64,000 bases of DNA, taken from Corynebacterium sp. 74A. Its GTDB lineage: Bacteria > Actinomycetota > Actinomycetes > Mycobacteriales > Mycobacteriaceae. The stretch lies in the NCBI RefSeq assembly GCF_008930665.1, contig NZ_PQMG01000006.1, positions 1 through 64,000 of the forward strand, read 5' to 3'. Below, piece after piece: positions 36,201-45,314 of the stretch (positions are counted from its first letter, which is position 1; each line of letters opens with the position of its first letter). A program made the position numbers and the translations under genes. The notes beneath the pieces were generated by a model, which saw only the letters and a list, made by a program, of their open reading frames with translations, searched no databases and had not been told where the DNA came from.

Positions 36201-38040
36201 CGCATGTTGCTCATGCGAATCCGGCGAGGTGCGAGAGAACACCGAGGGCCCGTGGTACCGCGATCGTCAGATTCAATTAGCCCTTGGTTCGGGAATCGCC
36301 ATGATCCTTGGCTTCCTCGTGCACCCCTGGTTCTACTATCTCGGCATCGCCTTGGGTGGAGCCACCTTCGTGCCCGGGGCGCTAAAAACCTTCGTTAAGA
36401 ACCGCGGCCGCGCCCGCCTGGGCGTCGCGCTGTTGATGACGATCTCCGCTATCGGCGCGATTCTCCTCGGCTTCCCCGGAGAAGCAGCCACCCTCGCCTT
36501 CCTCTATTCGCTGGTTGAGGCCATCGAGGATCGCTCCCTGGATAAAGCGCGGGATGATCTGGAATCGATAGATAAACTCCTACCCGAGACTGTGGAGACC
36601 CTCGAGCGCGGGCGTGTGCCCGTCCGCGAGCTCGGCGTCGGCGAAATGTTTCACGTGAAACCTGGGCAGCGCGTGCCCACCGATGGCGTGGTCCACACCG
36701 GCCGCTCGCACATGGATGTCTCCGCCATTACCGGCGAGCCCATGCCCGTGATGGCTGAGGTAGGGGAGGAGGTCATTGCCGGCTCTATCGCCCTCGATGG
36801 CTCCCTCGAAGTGGAAGCGACCTCTCCCGGCGCGAAGAATACGCTCTCCAGCATCGTGGAGCTGACCACCACCGCCCAGGACCGCAAGGGCGCTGCGGGG
36901 CGGCTTGCTGACCGTATTGCGGGCGTGCTCGTGCCTGGAGTGCTGCTGCTGGCGCTCGCCACGGGCGTTATTGGCAGCATCTTCGGCGATCCTGGGCTCT
37001 GGATCCCGCGCGCCTTGACGGTGCTCGTGGCGGCTTCGCCCTGCGCCCTCGCGATCTGCGTGCCCATCACCATTCTGGCCGCGCTGGGCCGGGCGAGCCG
37101 CATGGGCTGTGCGGTGCGGGACGCCGCCACCGTCGAACGTTTCCATGGCATCACCACCGTCGCCTTCGATAAAACCGGCACCCTCACCCAGGGTCGGCCC
37201 CAGGTGGTGCACATCGACGCCGCCCCCGGTACGGAGTCTCAGCAAGTACTCGCCATCGCCGCCGCGATTGAGCACCACAGCGAGCACCCCTTGGCCCGAG
37301 CCATCGTGCAGGCGGCCGCGCAGCAGGAGATCAGTCCCGCTCCGACCACGGATGTGCGCGAGACCCCCGGCGAGGGCCTGCACGGCATCGTCGATGGCAC
37401 GGAGATCTACGTGGGCCGTGCACGTGATGTCACCGCCACGGTCAGCGGCGCCAGCGTGGTGGAGGTGCGCCGCGAGGGAGAGACCCTCGGCATTATCGAA
37501 CTCGCCGATTCCCTGCGAGAGGAGGCGCCGGAGGCAGTCCGCGCCCTCGAGGCCCAAGGTCTGCGCACGGTGATGCTCAGTGGCGACCGCCAGGAGGCGG
37601 CCGAGGCCATTGCCCACTCGGCGGGTATTGCCGATGTGCGGGGCGATCTCAGCCCCTCCGATAAGCATGCCGCGGTAGATTCCCGGCACTGGATGATGGT
37701 GGGCGATGGCATCAATGATGCACCGGCTCTTGCGGCCGCCCGCATTGGCATCGCCATGGGGGCCACGGGCACCGATATTGCCCGCCGAAGCGCCGATATC
37801 ACCTTCGTCGGCCATAGCCTCACGTTGCTTCCCCCGGCGCTGCGGCACCTCGCCCGAGCGCACCGCATCATGATCACGAACCTAGCCCTGGCGCTGGCTA
37901 TTGTGGTGGCGTTGCCGCCGCTGGCGATCACCGGCGTGCTGGGGCTGGCGGAGGTAGTAACCATCCACGAGGCGGCCGAGGTACTCATTATTCTCAATGG
38001 TGTACGCGCCGGCCTCCTGCCCCGATCGGAACGCTCCTAG
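36193..38040 (+). CDS. P1B-type heavy-metal-transporting ATPase with SPC motif
   Basis: 615 residues. There is no HMA domain; the N-terminus instead carries MSSACCSC (Cys 5, 6 and 8). The actuator motif is TGEP (180-183), the transmembrane metal motif is S282-P-C284 in ASPCALAI, the phosphorylated aspartate is D326 (DKTGTLT), and SEHPLA and GDGINDAP are present. The last helices contain VTIHEAAEVLIILN. SPC with a His-Glu motif in the next helix marks the P1B-4 (CoaT-like) group, which exports Co, Fe, Zn or Cd depending on the member. The upstream CmtR-like sensor favours Cd/Pb/Zn. The gene overlaps the sensor gene. It contains a parS site that encodes MFHVKPG. Confidence 0.92.
   Translation: MSSACCSCESGEVRENTEGPWYRDRQIQLALGSGIAMILGFLVHPWFYYLGIALGGATFVPGALKTFVKNRGRARLGVALLMTISAIGAILLGFPGEAATLAFLYSLVEAIEDRSLDKARDDLESIDKLLPETVETLERGRVPVRELGVGEMFHVKPGQRVPTDGVVHTGRSHMDVSAITGEPMPVMAEVGEEVIAGSIALDGSLEVEATSPGAKNTLSSIVELTTTAQDRKGAAGRLADRIAGVLVPGVLLLALATGVIGSIFGDPGLWIPRALTVLVAASPCALAICVPITILAALGRASRMGCAVRDAATVERFHGITTVAFDKTGTLTQGRPQVVHIDAAPGTESQQVLAIAAAIEHHSEHPLARAIVQAAAQQEISPAPTTDVRETPGEGLHGIVDGTEIYVGRARDVTATVSGASVVEVRREGETLGIIELADSLREEAPEAVRALEAQGLRTVMLSGDRQEAAEAIAHSAGIADVRGDLSPSDKHAAVDSRHWMMVGDGINDAPALAAARIGIAMGATGTDIARRSADITFVGHSLTLLPPALRHLARAHRIMITNLALALAIVVALPPLAITGVLGLAEVVTIHEAAEVLIILNGVRAGLLPRSERS
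36647..36662. other. parS site 2 (inside the metal ATPase gene)
   Basis: TGTTTCACGTGAAACC, one mismatch in the last base. In frame it encodes MFHVKP, at the conserved V(K/R)PGxxVPxDG region of P-type ATPases. Confidence 0.85.
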
Positions 38041-38092
38041 GGGCTCTACCCCCATCTAGCACCCATCTTCCTAGCGGCAGAGAGACTACTGC

Positions 38093-38098
38093 TAAAGT
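38093..38098 (+). promoter_or_regulatory. -10 box of the trp operon
   Basis: TAAAGT, 7 bases before the ATG of the leader peptide, which suggests a leaderless trpL. No convincing -35 hexamer is seen. Confidence 0.45.
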
Positions 38099-38105
38099 AG
38101 CTGCC

Positions 38106-38162
38106 ATGTTGTTGCACGAATTCACTTCCAGCACCCACTCGTGGTGGTGGCGCGCCAGCTAG
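38106..38162 (+). CDS. trpL: trp operon leader peptide
   Basis: An 18-residue open frame, MLLHEFTSSTHSWWWRAS, with three consecutive Trp codons (TGG TGG TGG, 38142-38150) just before its end. Ribosome stalling at these codons when charged tRNA-Trp is scarce would free segment 38163-38170 to pair with 38202-38208 and block the terminator. It lies 156 bp before trpE and directly before a terminator hairpin. The three-Trp leader is known from C. glutamicum. Confidence 0.92.
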   Translation: MLLHEFTSSTHSWWWRAS

Positions 38163-38236
38163 GGCGAGCCACGAATTCGGCATTCCAACGTCTTTTCACT
38201 AGGCTCGCTCGCTCCCCGGCGCGGCGAGCCTTTTTT
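38163..38236 (+). promoter_or_regulatory. trp transcription attenuator
   Basis: Terminator: GGCTCGC (38202-38208) pairs with GCGAGCC (38224-38230), followed by TTTTTT (38231-38236). Antiterminator: GGCGAGCC (38163-38170), just after the trpL stop, can pair with the same GGCTCGC. The two structures exclude each other, which is the classical attenuation layout. Confidence 0.9.
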
Positions 38237-38317
38237 GTTGCCTGAGAGGGCGCGGGCTCGACGCCACGGGGGAGGTGGCCCCACCAATCAACCCAGGCTT
38301 CAGAAGAAAAGAGCACG

Positions 38318-39952
38318 ATGACACTCACCACCCCGCCGCACTATGAGCCCGCAGTGCTGCGCCGCCCAGTGCGTTATCACCGCGATGCCTCCGAGGTATA
38401 TCGCGCCCTCTGTCTTGATGGCACGGACACCCCTGCAGACTCGGTTCTGCTGGAATCGGTCGATATTGAGTCCAAGCGCGGCGTGAAATCTCTCGCGATC
38501 CTCAGCGCCTCGCTGCGGCTGACCTGTACTGGCCATGATGTCCAGGTAGATATCCTCAGCGCCTCTGGCGAGCCGCTGGCAGAGCTGCTAGCATCCCGTC
38601 TGGCCGAGTACCGTCTCCCCGGGGATCGCCTCCGCTTCCATTTCCCGCCCTCGACGGCCATGGACGAGAAGGAGCGTCTCCTCGCTCCGAGCACGGTGCT
38701 GCCCCTGCGGCTGCTGCAGCAGGAGGCCGGCGTCCACGATGGTCTCTTGCCCTTCCTAGCGGGCGGCTTTGCCTTCGACTACCTCGCCACCTTCGAGGAG
38801 CTTCCCGAGGTGGAGGAGGGGCCCAATACCTACCCGGACTATCAGTTCATCCTCGCCGAAACGCTGCTGGACATCGACCACCGCTCCGAGGAAGCCTCGC
38901 TCGCGCGGGTGAGTACCCTCGCCTCCTCCCGCGAGGCAGACGCCGCGGAGCTCGAGCGCATTTCGGTGCTTATCGACGCCCACTCCGCGCCCGCCAACCC
39001 CGCCGCCGACGCGGAGTACACGGGGGATGTTTCACGTGAAACATTGCACGCAGAAATCAACCTCAGCGATGAGCAATTCCGCGATGTCGTGCGCACGCTC
39101 AAGGGCAATATCTACGAAGGCGATATCTACCAGGTGGTGCCCGCCCGCACCTTCAGCGTGGACTGCCCCGATGCCTTCGCCGCCTATCGTCAGCTCCGAG
39201 TGTCCAATCCCAGCCCCTATATGTTCTATATCCACGGCGCGGCGGCTGCGGGCGCGGACGATGAGGCAGGGGAGAGCGCCTATGAGCTCTTCGGCGCTTC
39301 GCCGGAGTCCAACCTCAAGTACACCGCCGAGAGTCGGACGCTGCAGATCTATCCTGCCGCGGGCACGCAGCCACGCGGGCTCAATCCCGATGGCAGCCTG
39401 AATCGGGAGCTCGATACCCGCAATGAACTTCTGCTGCGCACCGATGACAAGGAAACGGCCGAGCATGCGATGCTCGTGGATCTCGCGCGCAATGATCTTG
39501 CCCGCGTGGCGGTACCGGGCACCCGCGCGGTGGATCGCCTCATGCAGGTGGACCGCTACTCCCGGGTGATGCACTTGGTCAGTATCGTCAGCGCCACCTT
39601 GGCCCAGGACTTCGATCCGCTGGACGCCTACCGCGCCTGCATGAATATGGGCACGCTCACCGGCGCCCCGAAGATCAAGGCGGTGGAGCTCTTGCGGAAG
39701 GCTGAGGGGATCCGTCGCGGCAGCTATGGCGGCGCCGTGGGCTATCTGGCGGGCAATGGCGATATGGATAATTGCATCGTCATCCGTTCCGCCTTCGTCC
39801 GCCATGGCCGCGCCCATGTGCAGGCCGGTGCCGGCGTCGTCCGCGACTCGGTGCCGCAATCCGAAGCCGATGAAACCGTACACAAGGCCTATGCGGTGCT
39901 GGACGCCATCGCGGCTGCCGCAGCGCAGGAATTGAAGGTGGAACGAGCATGA
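38318..39952 (+). CDS. trpE: Anthranilate synthase component I
   Basis: 544 residues. The N-terminal region carries LLESVDIESKR, the site of tryptophan feedback binding in the family. The chorismate-binding domain has NPSPYMFY, FGASPESNLKY, DLARNDLARV, GTLTGAPKIKAVELL and GGAVGYLAGNGD. With TrpG it converts chorismate and glutamine to anthranilate, the first step of tryptophan synthesis. It is the first structural gene behind the attenuator. An insertion around residues 235-245 (YTGDVSRETLH) coincides with a parS site. It overlaps trpG by 4 bp. Confidence 0.97.
   Translation: MTLTTPPHYEPAVLRRPVRYHRDASEVYRALCLDGTDTPADSVLLESVDIESKRGVKSLAILSASLRLTCTGHDVQVDILSASGEPLAELLASRLAEYRLPGDRLRFHFPPSTAMDEKERLLAPSTVLPLRLLQQEAGVHDGLLPFLAGGFAFDYLATFEELPEVEEGPNTYPDYQFILAETLLDIDHRSEEASLARVSTLASSREADAAELERISVLIDAHSAPANPAADAEYTGDVSRETLHAEINLSDEQFRDVVRTLKGNIYEGDIYQVVPARTFSVDCPDAFAAYRQLRVSNPSPYMFYIHGAAAAGADDEAGESAYELFGASPESNLKYTAESRTLQIYPAAGTQPRGLNPDGSLNRELDTRNELLLRTDDKETAEHAMLVDLARNDLARVAVPGTRAVDRLMQVDRYSRVMHLVSIVSATLAQDFDPLDAYRACMNMGTLTGAPKIKAVELLRKAEGIRRGSYGGAVGYLAGNGDMDNCIVIRSAFVRHGRAHVQAGAGVVRDSVPQSEADETVHKAYAVLDAIAAAAAQELKVERA
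39028..39043. other. parS site 3 (inside trpE)
   Basis: TGTTTCACGTGAAACA, exact. Read in the trpE frame it encodes part of DVSRETL, in the linker between the two halves of the protein. Confidence 0.93.
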
Positions 39953-40584
39953 GCCACATTGTTGTTATCGATAATTTCGACTCTTTCGTCTACAACCTGG
40001 TGGACGCCATTGCCGCTACCGAGCATCGCATCACGGTGGTGCGCAATACCACCCCCGTCGCCGAGGTCCAGGCTCTCCAGCCGGATCTGCTCGTGCTCTC
40101 TCCCGGCCCCAGCTATCCCTCCGAGGCGGGCACCATGACTCAGCTCATTGCCGCCGAACTGGGCTCCACCCCGATGCTCGGGATTTGCCTCGGCTTCCAG
40201 GCGCTCATCGAGCACTGTGGGGGAGTGGTGGCCCCCTGCGGGCCCGTGCACGGCCGCATGAGTGACATGGTGCTCAGCGAGGCGGGGGCGCGCTCCGCGC
40301 TCTTCGCTGGCTTGAGCGTGGACCCACATCCGGACCGCAGCACCGGCGCCGGCGACCACGTGCCGGTGGCGCGTTATCACTCACTCGGCTGCGTTGATGT
40401 TCCCGAGCGCATCGAGAGCCTCGGCACCTGCCCTTCGGACAGCGGTGATGTCATCATGGCGGGCATTATCCGTGGCGCGGAGGATCGTACCGACGCCATC
40501 GGCCTGCAATTCCACCCCGAGTCCATTCTCAGTCCCTCTGGGCCGCACATCATCCAGCGCGCCATCGACATCTTGCTCCCATAA
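39949..40584 (+). CDS. trpG: Anthranilate synthase component II (glutamine amidotransferase)
   Basis: 211 residues, class I glutamine amidotransferase. The nucleophile is C80 in GICLGFQ, the His-Glu pair lies in LQFHPESIL, and the N-terminal motif is IDNFDSFVYNLVD. It supplies ammonia to TrpE. The start overlaps the trpE stop (ATGA), consistent with coupled, equimolar synthesis. Confidence 0.97.
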   Translation: MSHIVVIDNFDSFVYNLVDAIAATEHRITVVRNTTPVAEVQALQPDLLVLSPGPSYPSEAGTMTQLIAAELGSTPMLGICLGFQALIEHCGGVVAPCGPVHGRMSDMVLSEAGARSALFAGLSVDPHPDRSTGAGDHVPVARYHSLGCVDVPERIESLGTCPSDSGDVIMAGIIRGAEDRTDAIGLQFHPESILSPSGPHIIQRAIDILLP

Positions 40585-40618
40585 TGGAGGGCAGTACCCC
40601 TGCCCATCCTCCCCGCAT

Positions 40619-40634
40619 TGTTTCACGTGAAACG
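40619..40634. other. parS site 4 (just before trpD)
   Basis: TGTTTCACGTGAAACG, one mismatch in the last base. It ends only 13 bases before the trpD ATG and adjoins the Shine-Dalgarno AAAGG. Confidence 0.85.
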
Positions 40635-40647
40635 AAAGGCACTCATC

Positions 40648-41676
40648 ATGGCTAACCCAGCCGCAGTCGATCTTCTGAAAAATTATCTGGATAATCCTCA
40701 CCCCACGGTGGAGGAGGCCCGCGCGGTCTTCGAGCCGCTCACCGAGGGCGACTACGATGACGTCCATATGGCCGCCCTCTTGGTGGCCATCCGCACCCGT
40801 GGTGAGACCTTTGAGGATATTGCCGGCGCGGCCCAGGCCTTCCTCGCCGCCGCCCGCCCCTTCCCGCTCACGGGCGCGGGCCTTCTGGACACCGCCGGTA
40901 CCGGTGGTGACGGCAAGAACACCATTAATATCTCCACCGCCGCCTCCTTGGTCTGTGCAGCGGGCGGCTGCGGCGTCGTCAAGTGTGGCAACCGCTCGGT
41001 GAGCTCGAAGTCCGGCTCTGCCGATGTGCTGGAGGCGCTCTCCATTCCGGTGCAGCAGGACGTCGATAGCGCCGTGCGCTGCTATGAGGAGTCGAAGTTC
41101 ACCTTCCTCTTCGCACCGGCCTATCACCCCGCCGTCGCACACGTGCAGCCCGTGCGTAAGGCGCTGGGTATTCCCACCCTCTTCAATATTCTCGGCCCCT
41201 TGCTCTCCCCAGCACGCCCAAAGCTGCAGATCATGGGTATCGCACAGCCACGCCTGGGCGATACCATCGCCCGCGTGATGCGCGAGCTGGGCCGCGAGCG
41301 CGCCCTCGTGGTGCATGGCAGCGGCACCGATGAGCTAGCGGTCCACGGGCCCACGGATTTCTGGGAGCTCAAGGACGGCGAAATCTCGCACTATCGCCTC
41401 AACCCGGAAGAGATGGGCATTGCCACCCACGAGCTCTCCGAGATTACCGGCGGCGACGCCGCAGAGAACGCCGAGATGCTGCGGGCTGTCTTCGCCAGTA
41501 CTGCCCCGGCGGCCCATGTGGATGCCGTCGCAGTGAACGCCGGCGCCATGTTCTATCTCCACGGCGCGGCCGAGAGCATCGCCGCGGGCACCGCCCGCGC
41601 CAAGGAGGTCATCTCTAGCGGCGCCGTCCAGGACTGGCTCGCCACCTATGAAGGGAGTGACCATGACGACAAGTAA
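40648..41676 (+). CDS. trpD: Anthranilate phosphoribosyltransferase
   Basis: 342 residues starting MANPAAVDLLKNYLD. Motifs are DTAGTGGDGKNTINIS (the PRPP-binding GTGGD loop), KCGNRSVSSKSGSADVLEAL, and FAPAYHPAVAHVQPVRKALGIPTLFNILGPL. It joins anthranilate to phosphoribosyl pyrophosphate. The ATG at 40648 has AAAGG eight bases upstream; a longer in-frame start at 40618 would translate through the parS site and lacks a Shine-Dalgarno. The gene overlaps trpCF by 14 bp. Confidence 0.97.
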   Translation: MANPAAVDLLKNYLDNPHPTVEEARAVFEPLTEGDYDDVHMAALLVAIRTRGETFEDIAGAAQAFLAAARPFPLTGAGLLDTAGTGGDGKNTINISTAASLVCAAGGCGVVKCGNRSVSSKSGSADVLEALSIPVQQDVDSAVRCYEESKFTFLFAPAYHPAVAHVQPVRKALGIPTLFNILGPLLSPARPKLQIMGIAQPRLGDTIARVMRELGRERALVVHGSGTDELAVHGPTDFWELKDGEISHYRLNPEEMGIATHELSEITGGDAAENAEMLRAVFASTAPAAHVDAVAVNAGAMFYLHGAAESIAAGTARAKEVISSGAVQDWLATYEGSDHDDK

Positions 41677-43165
41677 GTCCTCTTCGCTGCCCACGATTTT
41701 GGAGGAGATCGTCAGCGCCCGCCGTGGCCACCTCGCGGATATCCGCGCGCGCATTGGTGGGGTAGAGGCGGCGTCTCTTCCCACCTCGCAGCGCTCGCTC
41801 TACAACGCACTGCAGGGCTCGCACCGCTTTATCCTCGAGTGCAAGTCCTCCTCGCCCTCCCTGGGCCTGATTCGCGAGTCCTATCATCCCGCCGATATCG
41901 CGCGGATCTATTCGCGCTATGCCGCGGCCATCTCCGTGCTCTGCGAGCCCGATCGCTTCGGCGGCGACTATGACCATCTCGCCACCGTGGCCTCCAGCAC
42001 CCATCTCCCCGTGCTGTGCAAGGACTTCATCATCGATGAAGTGCAGGTAGTGGCCGCCCGCTATTTCGGGGCCGACGCCATCCTGCTCATGCTCTCTGTG
42101 CTTGACGACGCCGAGTACCGGCAACTCTCCTCGCTGGCCGCACGGCTCGGCCTCGATGTGCTCACTGAGGTGCTCGACGAGGAGGAGATGGCCCGCGCCA
42201 CCTCCTTAGGTGCCCGCATTATTGGCGTGAACCACCGTAATCTCCACGATCTCAGCATCGACCTCTCCCGCTCGACCGAATTGGCTCCTCTGGCCCCCAC
42301 AGACGCGGTGCTGCTAGCCGAATCGGGTATTAAGGACCATGTCACCGTGGAGAAGCTGGGCGGGGTGGTCAATGGCTTCCTAGTGGGCTCGCAACTCACC
42401 TCACAGCCCGATATCGACGCGGCCGCCCGCGCCCTCATCTACGGCGAGAATAAGGTCTGCGGGCTGAGTTCCCCAGCGGCCGCCCAAGCCGCCTGTGCGG
42501 CCGGCGCCGTCTACGGCGGGCTGATCTTCGAGCACGCCTCGCCCCGCTATGTTTCACGTGAAACATCGGCGGCCATCATGGCCGCGGAGCCCGGGTTGCG
42601 CTATGTGGCGGTCTCGCGCCAGCGCTCCGGCTATCGGGACTATGCCGATAGTGGCGTCTACGCCGTACAGATCCATGCGCCGCTCTCCGATACCTGGGAG
42701 GGGGAGAAGCAGCTGATCTCCGCCGTGCGCGCTGAAGTCGGCCCCGAGGTCCAGGTGTGGCGGGCTATCTCTATGAGCTCCGAGCACGGGGCACGGATGG
42801 CCGAGGCGCATGCCAGCGGGGGACTGGTGGATAAGCTCGTGCTGGACAATGGCGAAGGAGGCACCGGCGAGAGCTTCGACTGGGCCACCATCCCCGATAA
42901 CGTCAAAAACCGCGCCCTCATCGCAGGCGGAGTATCCCCAGAGAATATCGACGAGGCGCTGGGCACCGGTTGCGTCGGCGTCGATCTCAATAGCGGCGTG
43001 GAGTATGGCTCCGCGGCCGGGGAAACGTGGCAGTATCGAAAGAATAGTGCCGCTATCCGCCGCGCCTTCGCCGCCATCAAGGACTTCCACTTTGCCCCTC
43101 CCGCCCCTCAGGGCGAGGCCGCAGAACACCCCGATATCACCGACCAAGGACACGATCAACGATGA
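41663..43165 (+). CDS. trpC(F): Bifunctional indole-3-glycerol phosphate synthase / phosphoribosylanthranilate isomerase
   Basis: 500 residues, a fusion of two TIM barrels. Residues about 1-262 are indole-3-glycerol phosphate synthase ([31 protein letters not shown]). Residues about 263-480 are the TrpF isomerase, beginning KVCGLSSP and with [17 protein letters not shown] and [11 protein letters not shown]. It carries out the third and fourth steps after anthranilate. The ATG at 41663 is supported by GAAGGGAGTG upstream. The fusion is the usual form in corynebacteria. A parS site lies in the TrpF half. Confidence 0.96.
   Translation: MTTSKSSSLPTILEEIVSARRGHLADIRARIGGVEAASLPTSQRSLYNALQGSHRFILECKSSSPSLGLIRESYHPADIARIYSRYAAAISVLCEPDRFGGDYDHLATVASSTHLPVLCKDFIIDEVQVVAARYFGADAILLMLSVLDDAEYRQLSSLAARLGLDVLTEVLDEEEMARATSLGARIIGVNHRNLHDLSIDLSRSTELAPLAPTDAVLLAESGIKDHVTVEKLGGVVNGFLVGSQLTSQPDIDAAARALIYGENKVCGLSSPAAAQAACAAGAVYGGLIFEHASPRYVSRETSAAIMAAEPGLRYVAVSRQRSGYRDYADSGVYAVQIHAPLSDTWEGEKQLISAVRAEVGPEVQVWRAISMSSEHGARMAEAHASGGLVDKLVLDNGEGGTGESFDWATIPDNVKNRALIAGGVSPENIDEALGTGCVGVDLNSGVEYGSAAGETWQYRKNSAAIRRAFAAIKDFHFAPPAPQGEAAEHPDITDQGHDQR
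42550..42565. other. parS site 5 (inside trpCF)
   Basis: TGTTTCACGTGAAACA, exact. In the gene frame it yields YVSRETS in the N-terminal part of the TrpF domain. Confidence 0.93.
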
Positions 43166-44415
43166 CAGAGACCACCCAGAACACAGAGCGGGAGACCATC
43201 CTTCCCGCGTATTTCGGCGAGTTCGGCGGGCAATATGTCCCGGAACTGCTTATTCCCGCCCTAGATCAGCTCGAGCGGGCCTTCGTGGACGCCATGGAGG
43301 ATCCGGCGTTCATGGAGGAGTTAGCAACCTATTTCCGGGATTATCTCGGCCGGCCGACACCGATTACCGAATGCTCCAACCTGCCCCTCGAGGGACAGGG
43401 CAAGGGCCATGCGCGCATCTTCCTTAAGCGAGAGGATTTGGTGCACGGCGGCGCTCATAAAACCAACCAGGTGATCGGGCAGGCCCTGCTGGCCAAGCGC
43501 ATGGGCAAGCACCGCGTGATCGCAGAGACCGGCGCCGGCCAGCACGGCACCGCCACTGCTCTCGCCTGCGCCCTGCTGGATCTCGAGTGCGTGATCTATA
43601 TGGGCTCCAAGGACGTCGAGCGCCAGCAGCCGAACGTCTACCGCATGGAAATGATGGGCGCCAAGGTGGTGAGCGTGAACTCTGGTTCCGGCACCCTGAA
43701 GGACGCCGTGAACGAGGCGCTCCGCGATTGGACGGAATCCTTCGAGGACACCCACTATCTGCTCGGCACCGCCGCCGGCCCCCATCCCTTCCCAACGATC
43801 GTCCGCGAATTTCACCGCGTCATCTCCACCGAGGCCAAGAAGCAGATGGAGGAACGCATCGGCGGTATGCCGGATGTGGTGACCGCCTGCGTGGGCGGCG
43901 GCTCCAATGCCATTGGTATCTTCGCCGACTTCATCGAGGAGGACTCGGTGGAGCTCGTGGGCACCGAGCCCGCCGGCTTCGGTCTGGATTCCGGCAAGAG
44001 TGGCGCTCCCATCAACGCTGGTCGCATCGGTATTCTCCACGGCGCGAAGTCCTATCTCATGCGCACCGCTGAGGGCCAGGTAGAGGAGTCCTATTCCATC
44101 TCTGCTGGCCTAGACTATCCGGGCGTCGGCCCTCAGCACGCCCACCTGTCTCATTCCGGCCGTGCCACCTATGTGGGCATCACTGACGCCGAGGCGCTCG
44201 AGGCCTTCCAGCTGCTGACCCGCTATGAGGGTATTCTGCCGGCGCTGGAGTCCTCCCACGCCCTGGCCTATGCCCTGAAGCGCGCCGCCCTCGCCGCCGA
44301 GAACAACGAGGAGATCACCATTCTGGTATCCCTCTCCGGCCGCGGCGATAAGGATATTGACTATGTGCGCCGCACCCTGGCCGAGCACCCCGAGTACACC
44401 CTGAAGGAGAACTAA
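43162..44415 (+). CDS. trpB: Tryptophan synthase beta chain
   Basis: 417 residues, fold-type II PLP enzyme. The PLP lysine is K100 in GGAHKTNQ, the phosphate-binding loop is GGGSNA, and ETGAGQHG and [14 protein letters not shown] are present. It condenses indole with serine to make tryptophan; the indole arrives through the tunnel from TrpA. It overlaps trpCF by 4 bp and is followed by trpA after 2 bp. Confidence 0.98.
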   Translation: MTETTQNTERETILPAYFGEFGGQYVPELLIPALDQLERAFVDAMEDPAFMEELATYFRDYLGRPTPITECSNLPLEGQGKGHARIFLKREDLVHGGAHKTNQVIGQALLAKRMGKHRVIAETGAGQHGTATALACALLDLECVIYMGSKDVERQQPNVYRMEMMGAKVVSVNSGSGTLKDAVNEALRDWTESFEDTHYLLGTAAGPHPFPTIVREFHRVISTEAKKQMEERIGGMPDVVTACVGGGSNAIGIFADFIEEDSVELVGTEPAGFGLDSGKSGAPINAGRIGILHGAKSYLMRTAEGQVEESYSISAGLDYPGVGPQHAHLSHSGRATYVGITDAEALEAFQLLTRYEGILPALESSHALAYALKRAALAAENNEEITILVSLSGRGDKDIDYVRRTLAEHPEYTLKEN

Positions 44416-44417
44416 GC

Positions 44418-45263
44418 ATGTCCCGCTATGACGATCTCTTCGCCAGCTTGGATGAACGGCGCGAGGGTGCCTTCGTCCCCTTCATCATGCTTGGCGATCC
44501 TGACCCCGATACCAACGTGGAGCTGATCACCACCCTCATCGAGAACGGCGCCGATGCCCTCGAGCTGGGCGTGCCCTTCTCCGATCCGGTGGCCGATGGC
44601 CCCACCATCCAGGCCGCCGATATCCGCGCTTTCGACGCCGGCATGGACTTCGCCGCCTCGCTCGATATCATTCGCCGCATCCGCGCCCGCTATCCCGAGA
44701 TTCCCATGGGCCTGCTCTGCTATGGCAATGTGGCGTTTTCTCTTGGTCTGGATAGTTTCTACTCCCAGATCCACGAGGCGGGAGCCGATTCCGTGCTTAT
44801 TCCGGATATCCCGGTGCGCGAGTCCGCCCCCTTCATCGCCGCCGCCAAGCAGCACCAGGTGGATCCGGTGTTCATCGCACCGCCGAATGTGAATGAGGAG
44901 ACCCTGGAACGCGTCGCCGCTGTGTCCAAGGGCTATATCTACACCGTCTCTCGCCTCGGCGTAACGGGTGCCGAGTCCGAATCTCAAACCGGGGGCCTGC
45001 CGGAGATCGTGAAGAATATTCAACGCTTCGGCGGCGCTCCTTCGCTCTTGGGTTTCGGCATCTCCACCCCCGAGCACGTCTCGGACGCCATTTCCGCCGG
45101 CGCCGCCGGGGCGATCACCGGCTCCGCCATTGCTGCCATCATCGAGAAGTACTGCGAGGGCGAGCACCCCGAGCCGCGCCGCATCACGGATCTCGAGGCA
45201 CTGAAGAAGGAACTCGGCGAGTTTGTCTCCCGCATGAAGGCGGCCACCGCCAAGAATTTCTAA
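44418..45263 (+). CDS. trpA: Tryptophan synthase alpha chain
   Basis: 281 residues, TIM barrel. The catalytic glutamate lies in ALELGVPFSDPVADGP, where the following DP-D segment carries the catalytic aspartate. SVLIPDIPV, YTVSRLGVTG and GFGISTPEHV follow. It cleaves indole-3-glycerol phosphate to indole and glyceraldehyde 3-phosphate. It is the last gene of the operon, closed by a terminator. Confidence 0.98.
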   Translation: MSRYDDLFASLDERREGAFVPFIMLGDPDPDTNVELITTLIENGADALELGVPFSDPVADGPTIQAADIRAFDAGMDFAASLDIIRRIRARYPEIPMGLLCYGNVAFSLGLDSFYSQIHEAGADSVLIPDIPVRESAPFIAAAKQHQVDPVFIAPPNVNEETLERVAAVSKGYIYTVSRLGVTGAESESQTGGLPEIVKNIQRFGGAPSLLGFGISTPEHVSDAISAGAAGAITGSAIAAIIEKYCEGEHPEPRRITDLEALKKELGEFVSRMKAATAKNF

Positions 45264-45278
45264 GCAGTTCACGCTAGG

Positions 45279-45314
45279 GGAGGGGAGTGCTACGGCACTC
45301 CCCTCTAGCTCTTT
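45279..45314 (+). terminator. Terminator of the trp operon
   Basis: AGGGGAGTGC (45281-45290) pairs perfectly with GCACTCCCCT (45295-45304) around a TACG tetraloop; one G-C pair extends the stem. CTTTTC follows at 45311. Confidence 0.8.
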
